A DNA stretch of 64,000 nucleotides from Ignavibacteriales bacterium (GCA_026390775.1 JAPLFF010000007.1:1054001-1118000), one strand, 5' to 3'; numbered from the stretch's first letter, positions 1 through 9,283 are shown. The notes: generated from the sequence alone by a model not told the origin. A program made the numbers and translations.

Positions 1-311
1 CAAGCCCACTAAAAGTTGGAGATAAAGTTATTGCCGGGAAACAGATCGGTACACACATCGGTTCACAAACTAGTTCCGATATTGCAGTAGTTCATATGAT
101 TCCGAATCATCCCTATAATTCTATCCGAAAGTTGATCTCATACTTTGATGTTATAACCGACACGCTGTTTCAAAATTATCAGCAGCATGGAATTACCTCT
201 CGCAATGATATTATTATTTCCAAAGAAGCTAGAGACGCTAATCCGCTTAATTGCAACGGAGAATATTTTACGACTTCTGAAACTATTGAGGATTGGGTGG
301 TTTTGAAATAA
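1..311 (+). CDS. Partial CDS, C-terminal end of a possible M23-like peptidase
   Basis: The window opens inside a reading frame that starts at base 3 and ends with TAA at 309-311, so only about 102 C-terminal residues are visible. The first residues, SPLKVGDKVIAGKQIGTHIG, have the beta-hairpin pattern V.VGDKV.AGQ.IG found near the end of LytM/M23 peptidases and other lipoyl-like barrels. The usual HLHFE metal motif is not clear; DIAVVHM stands about where it would be. The rest (NSIRKLISYFDVITDTLFQNY and a tail ending DWVVLK) matches nothing I recognise. The family call rests on the hairpin alone. The gene is followed by a terminator-like hairpin, so it probably ends its own transcript before valS. 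Confidence 0.45.
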   Translation, partial: SPLKVGDKVIAGKQIGTHIGSQTSSDIAVVHMIPNHPYNSIRKLISYFDVITDTLFQNYQQHGITSRNDIIISKEARDANPLNCNGEYFTTSETIEDWVVLK

Positions 312-360
312 AAATATTAAACAAATTGTTTGCTTAAGCGAGAATATGAGTTCCCAATAG

Positions 361-390
361 AAAGCTGCTCTTATGCAGTTTTTCTTTTTA
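361..390 (+). terminator. Rho-independent terminator after the partial CDS
   Basis: AAAGCTGC and GCAGTTTT pair around a TCTTAT loop (one G-T pair), and the 3' arm runs into a T-rich stretch (TTTTTCTTTTTATT). It lies 50 bp after the stop of the upstream gene and 40 bp before valS. Confidence 0.65.
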
Positions 391-391
391 T

Positions 392-399
392 TATATTTG
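392..399 (+). promoter_or_regulatory. Possible -7 promoter box of valS
   Basis: TATATTTG fits the TAnnTTTG -7 element of Bacteroidota housekeeping promoters and lies 31 bp before the valS start, just after the terminator. No clear TTTG -33 element is visible, so this is only a candidate. Confidence 0.3.
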
Positions 400-430
400 C
401 ATTCACTTATTATAAATTAAAGAACCGTTA

Positions 431-3052
431 ATGAATCCTAAAAATCTTGCAGATATTCCAAAAGCTTATAATCCGAAAGAAGCCGAAGACAAATGGTATA
501 AGTATTGGGAAGATCACAATCTTTATCATTCAGAAGTTGATGATAGCAGAACTCCATATACAATTGTAATTCCTCCGCCGAACATTACCGGCATACTTCA
601 CATCGGGCATATACTTAATAACACCCTGCAGGATATTTACATCCGCTACAAACGGATGAACGGATTTAATGCATGCTGGGTGCCGGGGATTGATCACGCA
701 TCAATTGCCACTGAAGCAAAAGTAGTTGCTCTCTTAAAGGAAAAAGGAATTACTAAAGACGATATCTCGCGCGAAGAATTTTTAAAATATTGTTATGAGT
801 GGAAAGAAAAATATGGCGGAATAATTTTTCAGCAGTTGCGCAAACTCGGCGTAAGCTGCGATTGGCAAAGAGAGCGGTTTACAATGGATGATCACTATTA
901 CAAAAAAGTGATTGAAGCATTTGTAGATCTCTACAAAAAAGGTTTGATCTACCGTGGCTATAGAATGGTAAATTGGGATCCGGCTTCGAAGTCGGCAATC
1001 TCCGATGAAGAAGTTTTCTACAAAGAAGTTCAAGGAAAACTTTGGTATTTCAAATATCCGGTTAAGGATTCCAAAGAGTTTGTAATAGTTGCAACAACTC
1101 GCCCGGAAACTATGCTAGGTGATACCGGTGTTGCTGTTAATCCAGAAGACGAGCGCTACAAACATCTTATCGGAAAAACAATTATTCTTCCGATAGTTGG
1201 TAGACAGATTCCTCTTTTTGCTGATGAGTATGTTGATAAAGAATTCGGAACCGGTGCAGTTAAAGTAACTCCTGCGCACGATGAAAACGATTATGAAATG
1301 GGTAAGCGTCATAATCTTGAGTTCGTTAATATTTTTAATGAAGATGCTACAACAAACGGAAATGTGCCGAAAGAATTTCAAGAGATTGACCGTTATGAAG
1401 TCCGTAAAAAAGTAGTAGCGCGATTTGAGGAACTCGGTCTTCTTTATAAAACAGAAGACTACACTAATAAGGTCGGTTACTCCCAACGCGGCAACGTTCC
1501 TATCGAACCTTATCTTTCTGAACAGTGGTTTATGAAGATGGATGAACTATGCAAGCCGGCAATTCAATTTGTTATGGAGGGCAAAGTAAAATTTCATCCC
1601 GAACATTGGACAAAAACTTACGAACACTGGATGAGCAATATTAGAGATTGGTGTATATCCCGTCAATTATGGTGGGGACACCGCATTCCGGTTTGGTATC
1701 ATAAAACAACAAAGGAAATTTACTGCGAGGTTAATCCGCCGAAAGACATTGAGAATTGGCATCAAGATGATGATGTGCTTGATACATGGGCTTCAAGCTG
1801 GCTCTGGGCACAGGATGTTTTTACTAACAAGCGTGATCAAAAATATTATTACCCGACCGACCTACTTGTTACAGCACCAGATATAATTTTCTTTTGGGTT
1901 GCAAGAATGATCATCGCAGGATTGTACTTCATGAAAGAAATTCCATTCAAAGATGTTTACTTCACTAGCCTGGTGCGTGACATGCAGGGCAGAAAGATGA
2001 GTAAGTCTTTGGGCAATTCCCCCGATCCGCTTGATCTGATTGACGAATATGGTGCAGACGCTTTGCGTTTTACGATGACATACATTGCACCGCTCGGACA
2101 GGATGTTCTTTTTAGTTCAGAGATGGTTGAGATCGGAAGGAACTTTGCAAACAAGATGTGGAACGCCGGAAGATTTTTATTAATGAACGCACAAAATATT
2201 CCACTCAATCCCGCATTGAAAGATAAACATATTGATTTTACAGATAGATGGATTATGTCCCGCTTTCAAACTACCATGAAAGAGTTTAATGACACTCTCG
2301 ATAAATTTGAAGTGAACAACGGATCGAAGATTGTTTATTCTTATGTGTGGAATGATTTCTGCGATTGGTATATAGAACTTGCCAAGAATAGATTATACCA
2401 GGGCGCCGAAGAAGTGAAATCTGCCGTATTAACAAGAGTTGTTCTTTTGTATGAAGAAATGTTGAAACTTGTTCATCCGTTCATGCCTTTTATAACTGAG
2501 GAGATTTGGCAATTACTCGATGAACGTAAAAAAGGCGAAAGTATTTCCACCTCTTCATTTCCAAAATTCAATAATAAATTAATTGATAAGAAAGCCGAAG
2601 AAGAAATTCTTTTTGTTCAGGAAGTCGTTTCAGCAATCAGAAATATCCGCGGAGAGATGAATCTTCCTCCGTCTAAACTGATAAATGTTTTCTTAAAAAC
2701 AGAAAAAGTAACCGAAGAACAAGTCCGCTACATAAAATCTCTTGTCCGCATAAACGATCTTAAGTTTGATGCGAACATTACAAAACCAAAAGCAAGCGCT
2801 TCTGCTGTGGTTAAGGGCTGCGATATTTTTATTCCTCTTGAAGGATTGATTGACGTCGGTGTTGAACGCGGCAGGATCGAAAAAGAAATTGCGCGTCTTA
2901 CTTCTTCGCTTGAAGGTGTTAAGAAAAAACTTTCCAACGATGGGTTTGTTGCCAAAGCTCCTGCTGAAGTTCTAGAGCGTGAAAGGACAAAGCTTGCCGA
3001 TTGGGAAAAAGCGCTTGATAAATTGAAGACCATCCTTTCTGATCTAAAATAA
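431..3052 (+). CDS. valS: Valine--tRNA ligase
   Basis: Charges tRNA-Val with valine in the cytoplasm. The 873-residue length is normal for bacterial ValRS. The class I signatures are intact: HIGH at residues 57-60 (GILHIGH, preceded by PPPNITG) and KMSKS at 522-526 (GRKMSKSLGN). Between them is the CP1 editing domain (TTRPETMLGD, then GTGAVKVTPAHDENDYE). The anticodon-binding helical domain follows, with FCDWYIEL and HPFMPFITEE, and the last 65 residues form the charged coiled-coil arm special to ValRS. The start is the first ATG after the promoter-like region. There is no clear terminator before the next gene 77 bp away. Confidence 0.98.
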   Translation: MNPKNLADIPKAYNPKEAEDKWYKYWEDHNLYHSEVDDSRTPYTIVIPPPNITGILHIGHILNNTLQDIYIRYKRMNGFNACWVPGIDHASIATEAKVVALLKEKGITKDDISREEFLKYCYEWKEKYGGIIFQQLRKLGVSCDWQRERFTMDDHYYKKVIEAFVDLYKKGLIYRGYRMVNWDPASKSAISDEEVFYKEVQGKLWYFKYPVKDSKEFVIVATTRPETMLGDTGVAVNPEDERYKHLIGKTIILPIVGRQIPLFADEYVDKEFGTGAVKVTPAHDENDYEMGKRHNLEFVNIFNEDATTNGNVPKEFQEIDRYEVRKKVVARFEELGLLYKTEDYTNKVGYSQRGNVPIEPYLSEQWFMKMDELCKPAIQFVMEGKVKFHPEHWTKTYEHWMSNIRDWCISRQLWWGHRIPVWYHKTTKEIYCEVNPPKDIENWHQDDDVLDTWASSWLWAQDVFTNKRDQKYYYPTDLLVTAPDIIFFWVARMIIAGLYFMKEIPFKDVYFTSLVRDMQGRKMSKSLGNSPDPLDLIDEYGADALRFTMTYIAPLGQDVLFSSEMVEIGRNFANKMWNAGRFLLMNAQNIPLNPALKDKHIDFTDRWIMSRFQTTMKEFNDTLDKFEVNNGSKIVYSYVWNDFCDWYIELAKNRLYQGAEEVKSAVLTRVVLLYEEMLKLVHPFMPFITEEIWQLLDERKKGESISTSSFPKFNNKLIDKKAEEEILFVQEVVSAIRNIRGEMNLPPSKLINVFLKTEKVTEEQVRYIKSLVRINDLKFDANITKPKASASAVVKGCDIFIPLEGLIDVGVERGRIEKEIARLTSSLEGVKKKLSNDGFVAKAPAEVLERERTKLADWEKALDKLKTILSDLK

Positions 3053-3100
3053 CATTTCATTATTCATTACTATACATTCAATAAGTAAAATTGTATATTG

Positions 3101-3114
3101 TGAACGAGTGTTCA
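3101..3114. promoter_or_regulatory. Palindromic operator, likely bound by the downstream TetR protein
   Basis: TGAAC-GAGT-GTTCA is a perfect 5-bp inverted repeat with a 4-bp spacer. It lies 16 bp upstream of the TTG start of a TetR-family gene, where a promoter would be. TetR regulators commonly repress themselves through such palindromes; that this protein binds here is inference. Confidence 0.55.
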
Positions 3115-3129
3115 TTAAGGGTTTATTAA

Positions 3130-3729
3130 TTGAAACAGGCAAATACAAAACAGCTAATATTATCAACAGCTTTAGATCTCTTTTCTCGGCATGGATATAA
3201 TGGAGCTTCAATAAGACAGATCGCACGTGTGGTTGGCATTAGGGAAAGCGCGATTTATAATCATTACAAATCAAAAGAAGAAATATTTTTAGCTATCCTC
3301 GCTGAATTCAAATCAAGAACTATTAGCGAAAAAATTTTAAGCGATGATCTCCTTGACGATCTGTCTAATCCGGAAAAATTCTTGCGAAACTTTGCAGAAC
3401 GATTGATAAACTATTGGAATACGCCGCCGGAAAGAAAATTTATTCGCGTACTTTTGATGGAACAGTTTACGCATATCGGGAACAAAGAACTTTCCACGAC
3501 CGATTACTTAAACGAGCTCCGTAAAATGTGCCGTTTGATCTTTGGTGAAATGATTAAAACCAAAATAGTTAAACAGTTCAATCCCGAGATTCTTGCAGAA
3601 CAATTTATTGCTCCGTTATTTCTCATACGTACAGAACATCTTGTCTCTGGTGAGAATAAAAACATGAGTGCGGTTTTTAAGATCGTAAATATGCATATTG
3701 ATTTTTTCTGGTCTGCAATCAAAACTTAA
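3130..3729 (+). CDS. TetR/AcrR family transcriptional regulator
   Basis: A 199-residue protein with the standard TetR layout. The N-terminal helix-turn-helix (about residues 8-54) contains ALDLFSRHGYNGASIRQIA, the turn VVGIRESAIYNHYKSKEEI, and then FLAIL. The C-terminal helical ligand-binding half shows no specific similarity that names a ligand. The start is TTG; AAGGG at 3117-3121 gives it a ribosome site 8 bp upstream, and no in-frame ATG gives a better N terminus. It stands alone between valS and a phosphatase gene in the same direction. The palindrome just upstream suggests autoregulation. Its target genes cannot be told from the context. Confidence 0.9.
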   Translation: MKQANTKQLILSTALDLFSRHGYNGASIRQIARVVGIRESAIYNHYKSKEEIFLAILAEFKSRTISEKILSDDLLDDLSNPEKFLRNFAERLINYWNTPPERKFIRVLLMEQFTHIGNKELSTTDYLNELRKMCRLIFGEMIKTKIVKQFNPEILAEQFIAPLFLIRTEHLVSGENKNMSAVFKIVNMHIDFFWSAIKT

Positions 3730-3787
3730 AATAATATTTCGTAATATTTCTTAACGCATTACATTTATCATTATCAAAAGGAAGTAG

Positions 3788-5086
3788 ATGGCAGCAAAAT
3801 CTACGGTCGAGCTTGATAAACTTGAATATCTCTCCCTTCTAAAGAGAATAAAGTTTTTTCAAACTATCATACATGAAATTTCTGCAAGAAAACCCCTTCA
3901 CGAGTTGCTTGATCAAATAATTTCTTCGAGCAAAAAACTATTAGACACCGAAGCTGCTTCTCTTTTGCTGTATGATAAAAACAAATCCGTTTTATACTTT
4001 CACACAGTTTCTGGCAGAAAAGGTGCTTCATTAAAATCTAAACCTTTAAAACTTGGCGAGGGAATTGGCGGTTGGGTTGCAATGAAAAAAGAATCGCTTA
4101 TTATTAACGATTGCTACAGCGATCCGCATTTCAACAAAGATTTTGACACGTCCACAGGTTTCAAGACACGAAATATGATCTGCGTTCCTATGATTGACAA
4201 GAACGAATTAGTTGGAATAATACAAGCAATTAACAAAAAGAATAGTGGCAAATTTAACACGGAAGATCTTCATCTTTTCGAAGCCCTTGGCGCTCAGTGC
4301 GCTGTTGCAATAGAAAATGCACGATTGAATGAAATAGAAATAAAAGCCGAACAGACAAAACATGAAATGGAAACCGCTTGGAAGATTCAGCAAAGATTCC
4401 TTCCGGAAATACTACCAACAGTAAAAAATGTTGATGTCTGTATTAAACTTAAACCGGCACGAGAAATCGGGGGTGATTATTTTAATGTAATCCAGATAGA
4501 CAACGAAACAACATTATTTTTTGTCGCTGATGTTTCCGGTAAAAGCATTCCTGCTGCGTTAATTGTATCTACTCTATATTCTTTTCTTCAATTCTATTTT
4601 ATCGTTAGAAAAGAGAATTACAACGCGATTGAATTCGTTCAATCATTTAACCGATTTTTAATCTCCTCTACTACATCGGATAAATTTGTCACAGCATGGT
4701 TTGGATTTTATGGCCAATCAAATAAAAATTTAATAAGCATTAATGCCGGGCATAATCCGACATATCTTTTTAAACACGGTAACAGTTCTTTTGAAAAACT
4801 ATCCGCTGGCGGATTGTTGCTTGGAAGCATTGACCTTCCCTACAGTTCCGAAATTATTAACTTACAGACAGGCGATATGATTGTTTTTTACACTGACGGA
4901 ATCCCTGAGGCTATGAATAAGAATGAAGAAGAATTTGGCGAAGAGAGATTTGAAAAACTTCTTTCTAAGAATAAAACTCTTGATGTTAGCAAATTATCTA
5001 AAATAGTATTTGATGAAATAAAATTATTTCGAGGAGACGCCGAACAAAGCGATGACATCACGCTTGGAATCCTCAGAATCAAATAA
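3788..5086 (+). CDS. GAF domain-containing PP2C/SpoIIE-type protein phosphatase
   Basis: A 432-residue cytoplasmic signalling protein. Residues about 25-180 are a GAF sensor domain (TEAASLLLYDK, GEGIGGWVA, RNMICVPM, VGIIQAINK), followed by a short helical linker. From about 200 to the end is an RsbU/SpoIIE-type PP2C phosphatase with the metal-binding acidic residues in REIGGDYF, FVADVSGKSIPAAL, FYTDGIPEA and DDITLG. Such enzymes dephosphorylate anti-anti-sigma factors in partner-switching pathways. No anti-sigma kinase or STAS gene is nearby, so the partner must lie elsewhere. The signal sensed by the GAF domain is unknown. The threonine dehydratase-like gene follows one base after the stop, so the two are probably co-transcribed. 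Confidence 0.92.
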   Translation: MAAKSTVELDKLEYLSLLKRIKFFQTIIHEISARKPLHELLDQIISSSKKLLDTEAASLLLYDKNKSVLYFHTVSGRKGASLKSKPLKLGEGIGGWVAMKKESLIINDCYSDPHFNKDFDTSTGFKTRNMICVPMIDKNELVGIIQAINKKNSGKFNTEDLHLFEALGAQCAVAIENARLNEIEIKAEQTKHEMETAWKIQQRFLPEILPTVKNVDVCIKLKPAREIGGDYFNVIQIDNETTLFFVADVSGKSIPAALIVSTLYSFLQFYFIVRKENYNAIEFVQSFNRFLISSTTSDKFVTAWFGFYGQSNKNLISINAGHNPTYLFKHGNSSFEKLSAGGLLLGSIDLPYSSEIINLQTGDMIVFYTDGIPEAMNKNEEEFGEERFEKLLSKNKTLDVSKLSKIVFDEIKLFRGDAEQSDDITLGILRIK

Positions 5087-5087
5087 T

Positions 5088-6041
5088 ATGCTAACACACG
5101 AGCCGACAAAACAAAACATTCTAGATACCCACGAACGAATTATTAAGCAAATTCACCGTACGCCAATACTAACTTCTTCAACTCTTAATTCTATCTTTGG
5201 CTGCGAATTATATTTCAAGTGTGAAAACTTTCAAAAAGTTGGGGCGTTTAAGTTTAGAGGTGCAAGTAATGCGGTTTTATCTTTGAGTGAAACAGAATTA
5301 CCGTCGGGTGTTGCAACTCATTCGTCGGGAAATCATGCCGCTGCATTAGCTCTTGCTGCAAAGATGAAAAATATTCCATCATACATTGTGATGCCTAGAA
5401 CCGCACCACAAATAAAAAAGAATGCTGTTCAGGGATATGATGCAAAAATTATTTTCTGCAAGCCGACTCTTCAAGCCCGGGAAGAAGCATTGAAAAAAGT
5501 TGTTGAAGAAACCGGTGCAATCTTTATCCATCCTTACGACAATTATTCGATCATCGCCGGACAAGCAACGTGTGCTAAGGAAATTTATGATGAGTTGGGT
5601 AATTTAGATTTTATAGTCGTTCCTGTTGGTGGCGGTGGATTGCTAAGCGGAACCTGTCTAAGCACAAAATATTTTTCTTCTAATACAAAAGTTATCGGCG
5701 CAGAACCGAAAGGAGCCGATGATGCGTTCCGGTCTATTCGTGATGGAAAAATTTATCCGTCTGTAAATCCAAAAACTATCTGTGATGGTCTGTTAACGAA
5801 TCTTAGCGAAAAAACTTTTTCAATAATTAAAAATAATATTTACCAAATAATAGCCGCAGAAGAAGAATCTATAATTAATGCTATGAGAATGATATGGGAA
5901 AGAATGAAAATTATAGTTGAACCTTCTTCAGCGGTAACACTTGCGATAATATCCGAGAATAAAGAAAAATTTTCTGGAAAGAAAGTTGCGCTTATTCTCT
6001 CCGGCGGAAATGTGGATTTGGAAAAACTGCCGTGGTCATAG
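5088..6041 (+). CDS. Threonine/serine dehydratase-like PLP enzyme
   Basis: A 317-residue fold-type II PLP enzyme of the threonine dehydratase/serine racemase group. The PLP lysine is K55 in GAFKFRGA. The substrate loop is THSSGNHAAALA, and the phosphate-binding glycine loop is PVGGGGLLSG. Near the C terminus are EPSSAV and LSGGN. There is no C-terminal ACT regulatory domain, so it is the short catabolic or racemase-like form rather than isoleucine-feedback-regulated IlvA. I chose ATG 5088, which avoids overlap with the phosphatase gene; an in-frame ATG at 5052 would add 12 residues and overlap it. A strong hairpin terminator follows the gene. Dehydratase and racemase activities cannot be separated by reading. 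Confidence 0.88.
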   Translation: MLTHEPTKQNILDTHERIIKQIHRTPILTSSTLNSIFGCELYFKCENFQKVGAFKFRGASNAVLSLSETELPSGVATHSSGNHAAALALAAKMKNIPSYIVMPRTAPQIKKNAVQGYDAKIIFCKPTLQAREEALKKVVEETGAIFIHPYDNYSIIAGQATCAKEIYDELGNLDFIVVPVGGGGLLSGTCLSTKYFSSNTKVIGAEPKGADDAFRSIRDGKIYPSVNPKTICDGLLTNLSEKTFSIIKNNIYQIIAAEEESIINAMRMIWERMKIIVEPSSAVTLAIISENKEKFSGKKVALILSGGNVDLEKLPWS

Positions 6042-6064
6042 ATCATTTTAAGATCACTTCAATA

Positions 6065-6098
6065 AAAAAGCTGATCTTGTATAACAAAATCAGCTTTT
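6065..6098. terminator. Bidirectional terminator between convergent genes
   Basis: AAAAGCTGAT and ATCAGCTTTT pair perfectly around a 13-base loop, with A-tracts before and T-tracts after. It can end transcription from both the dehydratase gene on plus and the unknown gene on minus. Confidence 0.8.
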
Positions 6099-6115
6099 CA
6101 AAGAAATTTTATCGA

Positions 6116-6628
6116 CTATTTTTTCTTGTCTTCACTCATTAAAAGTGTATTTACTTTTCCTTGTGTACTTGTTAAATAAGCAAATAATGGTTTCGCTGGC
6201 TCTGTCCACTCGAACTCTGCCGATTCAATCGATTTACCATTCGATGCTGGCGTGGTAGTTAAAGTTTTTCTAGTGCCGTCTGGATATTTAATATCAACGT
6301 TCAATTCTTTAATGGTCTCGTCTTCAACTTTTTTGCCGAATGTTACTTTAATAAAATATGTACCTGCTTTAGAAACCTTGAATCCCCCAGCTCCGGTATT
6401 GTTAACGGGCGCTTTAGAAATCTGGGTTTTATCGGGAGAAGATAATATTATCAATTGGACGCCGTAAATTTTTATTACCGGCGCTTCTGCTGATGTTATT
6501 TGAACTGCTGTTGAATTTATTTGTGTTTGCTGAGTTTCTGTCTTTTGCTGTGCATTAATAGAAGAAAAGACCAATAAAGTTATGACCATTATTGCTAAAA
6601 AAGAATTCCCGATTTTTTTAATATTCAT
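6116..6628 (-). CDS. Secreted protein of unknown function
   Basis: 170 residues. Residues 1-27 form a Sec signal peptide (basic NIKKIGNS, hydrophobic FLAIMVITLLVFSS, cleavage around INAQ-QK). A Gln/Thr-rich linker follows (QQKTETQQTQ). The mature part is short-stranded and polar (VQLIILSSPDK, GGFKVSKAGTYFIKVTF, FAYLTSTQGKVNTLLMSED), which suggests one beta-sandwich domain. I recognise no catalytic motif and no T9SS tail, so it is probably periplasmic or otherwise exported. It is transcribed alone on the minus strand with its own terminator downstream and an AT-rich inverted repeat 57 bp upstream of its start. Confidence 0.7.
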   Translation of the reverse strand: MNIKKIGNSFLAIMVITLLVFSSINAQQKTETQQTQINSTAVQITSAEAPVIKIYGVQLIILSSPDKTQISKAPVNNTGAGGFKVSKAGTYFIKVTFGKKVEDETIKELNVDIKYPDGTRKTLTTTPASNGKSIESAEFEWTEPAKPLFAYLTSTQGKVNTLLMSEDKKK

Positions 6629-6684
6629 AGTTTCCTCATATTTTTTGTTTGTTTTTAGTTGATTTTTCCCCGGTTCACTATCTG

Positions 6685-6704
6685 CTAAATAAAATATTAT
6701 TTAG
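6685..6704. promoter_or_regulatory. AT-rich inverted repeat upstream of the secreted unknown
   Basis: CTAAATAA-AATA-TTATTTAG is a perfect 8-bp inverted repeat in the 160-bp gap upstream of the minus-strand gene starting at 6628. It could be an operator or only an AT-rich hairpin. Nothing else is visible in the gap. Confidence 0.3.
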
Positions 6705-6788
6705 AATTATTAAAATCCATTCATAATTTCGCGCTGGGAAAATATTTTATTGGGTTACCGTCTGCTAGGCTAACTACACTCAGAAATA

Positions 6789-7682
6789 TTATTTTACAAA
6801 AACTTCAATGGCGCCGGGAAGGCATTCAACTTCTATCGGTGTGCTTCCCATTAATTGTCCGTCGGGAGTTAACAATTTTGGCGTGTCGGTTTCTATTTTC
6901 AAATGTCTTGCCCGGAACGTTTCTACTTCTTTCATGTAAACGTGTGTCCCTTTGAAAATCTTGGGAAGACACTGCATTACTTTTGCGCGGCTTAGTTTGT
7001 TAAGAAGAGTCACATCTAGAAGTCCGTCATCCAGCTTTGCCAAAGGCGCCATAAGAAAATCTTTTCCTGTATATCTTGTATTGGAAATTTCTACAAACAC
7101 ATTTTTGCGTTCAATCATTTTCCCGTCAGCTTCAATTTTCAGATTATATGCTTTTAATGCTGCCGTCTGATAGAAAACTCCCAATACGTATGAAAGATCG
7201 CCGAACATTTTCAGCTTTTGTGCGGTGCCTGCAATATCCGTAACAAAACCAAATCCAAGAATATTTATGAAATAATACTTTATCCCTTCGGTTGTAAACG
7301 CGCCGACATCGATTTTTTTTGTCCTGCCGGATAAAATTGCATCTATCGATTCTTCCCATCTTTCGGGGATAAGATCGAGATCGCGCGCAAATGCATTTCC
7401 CCTTCCAATTGGGATTGCACCGAAAGGAATTCTTTTCTTAGAAGAATTTGCAAAGTATCCGTTAAGCGCTTCGAAAATTGTTCCGTCCCCACCTGAAGCA
7501 ATTATACCGTCATACTTTTCAAAATCAATATTTTTTATTATCTCCGTTCCGTGTCCGGCATACTCGGTTTGAACAGAATCGTGTAATATATTTTTCTTTT
7601 TCAATAATTGTTCAATTAGAGGATAATATTTAACTCCGTTCTTATGTCCCGCTGCTGGATTGTTGAGATAGAATATTTTCAT
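6789..7682 (-). CDS. Diacylglycerol kinase-family lipid kinase
   Basis: 297 residues, the usual size of the YegS/DgkB family. The nucleotide-binding signature GGDGT is at residues 64-68 (IIASGGDGTIFEALNG), after the N-terminal LNNPAAGHKN loop. The conserved IPIGRGNAFARDL follows, and the C-terminal beta-domain has the LAKLDDGLLDVTL and TPDGQ motifs typical of this family. It probably phosphorylates diacylglycerol or a related lipid at the inner face of the membrane. A second, divergent copy lies at 48672-49595. It stands alone on the minus strand, downstream of the M64 peptidase gene and separated from it by a terminator. Confidence 0.9.
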   Translation of the reverse strand: MKIFYLNNPAAGHKNGVKYYPLIEQLLKKKNILHDSVQTEYAGHGTEIIKNIDFEKYDGIIASGGDGTIFEALNGYFANSSKKRIPFGAIPIGRGNAFARDLDLIPERWEESIDAILSGRTKKIDVGAFTTEGIKYYFINILGFGFVTDIAGTAQKLKMFGDLSYVLGVFYQTAALKAYNLKIEADGKMIERKNVFVEISNTRYTGKDFLMAPLAKLDDGLLDVTLLNKLSRAKVMQCLPKIFKGTHVYMKEVETFRARHLKIETDTPKLLTPDGQLMGSTPIEVECLPGAIEVFVK

Positions 7683-7761
7683 AATATATTATAACTTCTA
7701 TTTATTGATGATTAATTGGATTTGAAATTAATAGATAGTTGGTTGGCATTCAAGACTTTGA

Positions 7762-7797
7762 AAATAAAAAAGGTCAAGTTAGCCCCGGCCTTGACTT
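7762..7797 (-). terminator. Terminator of the M64 peptidase gene
   Basis: Read on the minus strand, GTCAAG and CTTGAC pair around a GC-rich 11-base loop and are followed by CTTTTTTATTTT. It lies 20 bp after the stop of the M64 gene. Confidence 0.55.
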
Positions 7798-7816
7798 AAA
7801 ATTCCCTTTTTGTATA

Positions 7817-9283
7817 TCAATCCGTATAATGCTTTATCACTTTTACAACATGTTCTTCACAAACTTTGCAAAATGGTTTCATTCCTTTAGTAAACATTAA
7901 ACAATCGATCATCGATCTATAAACTCCTTTAGCAGAATATCCTGCGCCTTCAAAGACACCAACTTTACCACAATATTTACTGCTCATTAAATATTTATCT
8001 ATCTCATCACTGTGAGATTTATCTTTTATGTTGTATTCGTTTTGAGCTGCATTAATTTCTCTTTGCTGAGCTCTTGCTAGTTTTAGCTCTGCGATATGTT
8101 TATTCATTTCTCTTCGTTCCTTCTGCCAAGCATAATCCATTTTATCATAATTCTCTTTTTCCCATGGAGTTGGTAATTTAATACCTGATGTAATAAGATC
8201 TTTCCATTTTAAATTACTTTTATCAAGCATACGAGTAATGTTCGGCTCAACAGGTTCTTGTCCTTCGGGATAAAATTCATTGTAGGCTACATCAGAAGTA
8301 TAATACTCATCTGCCAATCCGCCGAACGAATGGCCAAACTCATGCAGAAAAATGTACGGACTAAATTGATTATCGCTGGTAAATGTGCAGTAGAAATTAT
8401 ATATCCCGCCGCCGCCGTAACGCTCGCTGTTGCACATAATATATATTGCATCGTAAGGAACATGTGCTGCGAGATCATGCAGGGTTTTGTTGTCTTCCGT
8501 TAAAACATATCTTTCTGAACCAAGAGAATAGAACCTTGTGTTTAGTGTTGTGTTTTTATATATGTTTGCGCCCGGTTCGTCAATTCCGCTTTCTTGTGAT
8601 GCTTTGAACACACCATAAATATTAAACTTGTCTTTGTTCGATTTGAATGGTTCATGACCTAAGAAAAGATTCGTGTAGTGTTTCAAATCTTTTTCGAATT
8701 TTTTCTGTTCTAATGCTGTGTATCCTTCAGCAAGAATTGCTACATCAACGTTATTGTGCGGATCTCCGCTATAATGACTTTTAAGAACTTTTACTGATTT
8801 GTCAATCAAAGCATCTTTAATAATGTAAAGATCCGCCGGATTAATTTCTGTTGAGAATACTTCGTTAAGATTGTTTTGTCTGTCACGTTTCTCCAAAACA
8901 AATTTAATTTTGTTTTTAGGAAATGGAATTATCGCGCTTTCTTGATACGTCCGCTTTATTCCTTTCGATGCTTCATCGCTCGTTTGATATTCCTTAAAGT
9001 AGCTGTCGAATCCGCGTGAGAAAATTAATTTGCCGCTTGCTGTATCATATACTTTGTAGTAATATGCGCCGTTGTTAAAATTATCGATCAAATTTTTTAA
9101 GCTGCCCGCCCAGGTCCCGTATTGATAAACTTGATCAAGCGTAACAATCTCACTGTTTGCATCGCCAACATGGAAGTAATCAATCCTCATCGTTTGATCT
9201 GTGAAATAGTCGTCGAAGTTGATTGTTTGTGCTTTTAGGATTACCGAAAAAAGAAATAGCACAATTAGTTTTGACGTTTTCAT
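7817..9283 (-). CDS. Secreted M64 family (IgA peptidase-like) zinc metallopeptidase
   Basis: With ATG at 9283 the protein has 488 residues and begins with a clean signal peptide (MKTSKLIVLFLFSVILKAQ). AGGAT a few bases upstream supports this start; an in-frame start 14 codons earlier would put charged residues before the signal. The zinc site is LHEFGHSFGGLADEYY, with H314, E315 and H318 and the GLADEYY continuation characteristic of peptidase family M64. The N-terminal third is the beta-rich M64 prodomain region (GSLKNLIDNFNNGAYYYKVY). Three Cys residues near the C terminus (CLMF, CKVCEE) may form a disulfide or bind metal. No T9SS tail is present. It probably acts on proteins outside the cytoplasm; the substrate is unknown. 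Confidence 0.9.
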   Translation of the reverse strand: MKTSKLIVLFLFSVILKAQTINFDDYFTDQTMRIDYFHVGDANSEIVTLDQVYQYGTWAGSLKNLIDNFNNGAYYYKVYDTASGKLIFSRGFDSYFKEYQTSDEASKGIKRTYQESAIIPFPKNKIKFVLEKRDRQNNLNEVFSTEINPADLYIIKDALIDKSVKVLKSHYSGDPHNNVDVAILAEGYTALEQKKFEKDLKHYTNLFLGHEPFKSNKDKFNIYGVFKASQESGIDEPGANIYKNTTLNTRFYSLGSERYVLTEDNKTLHDLAAHVPYDAIYIMCNSERYGGGGIYNFYCTFTSDNQFSPYIFLHEFGHSFGGLADEYYTSDVAYNEFYPEGQEPVEPNITRMLDKSNLKWKDLITSGIKLPTPWEKENYDKMDYAWQKERREMNKHIAELKLARAQQREINAAQNEYNIKDKSHSDEIDKYLMSSKYCGKVGVFEGAGYSAKGVYRSMIDCLMFTKGMKPFCKVCEEHVVKVIKHYTD

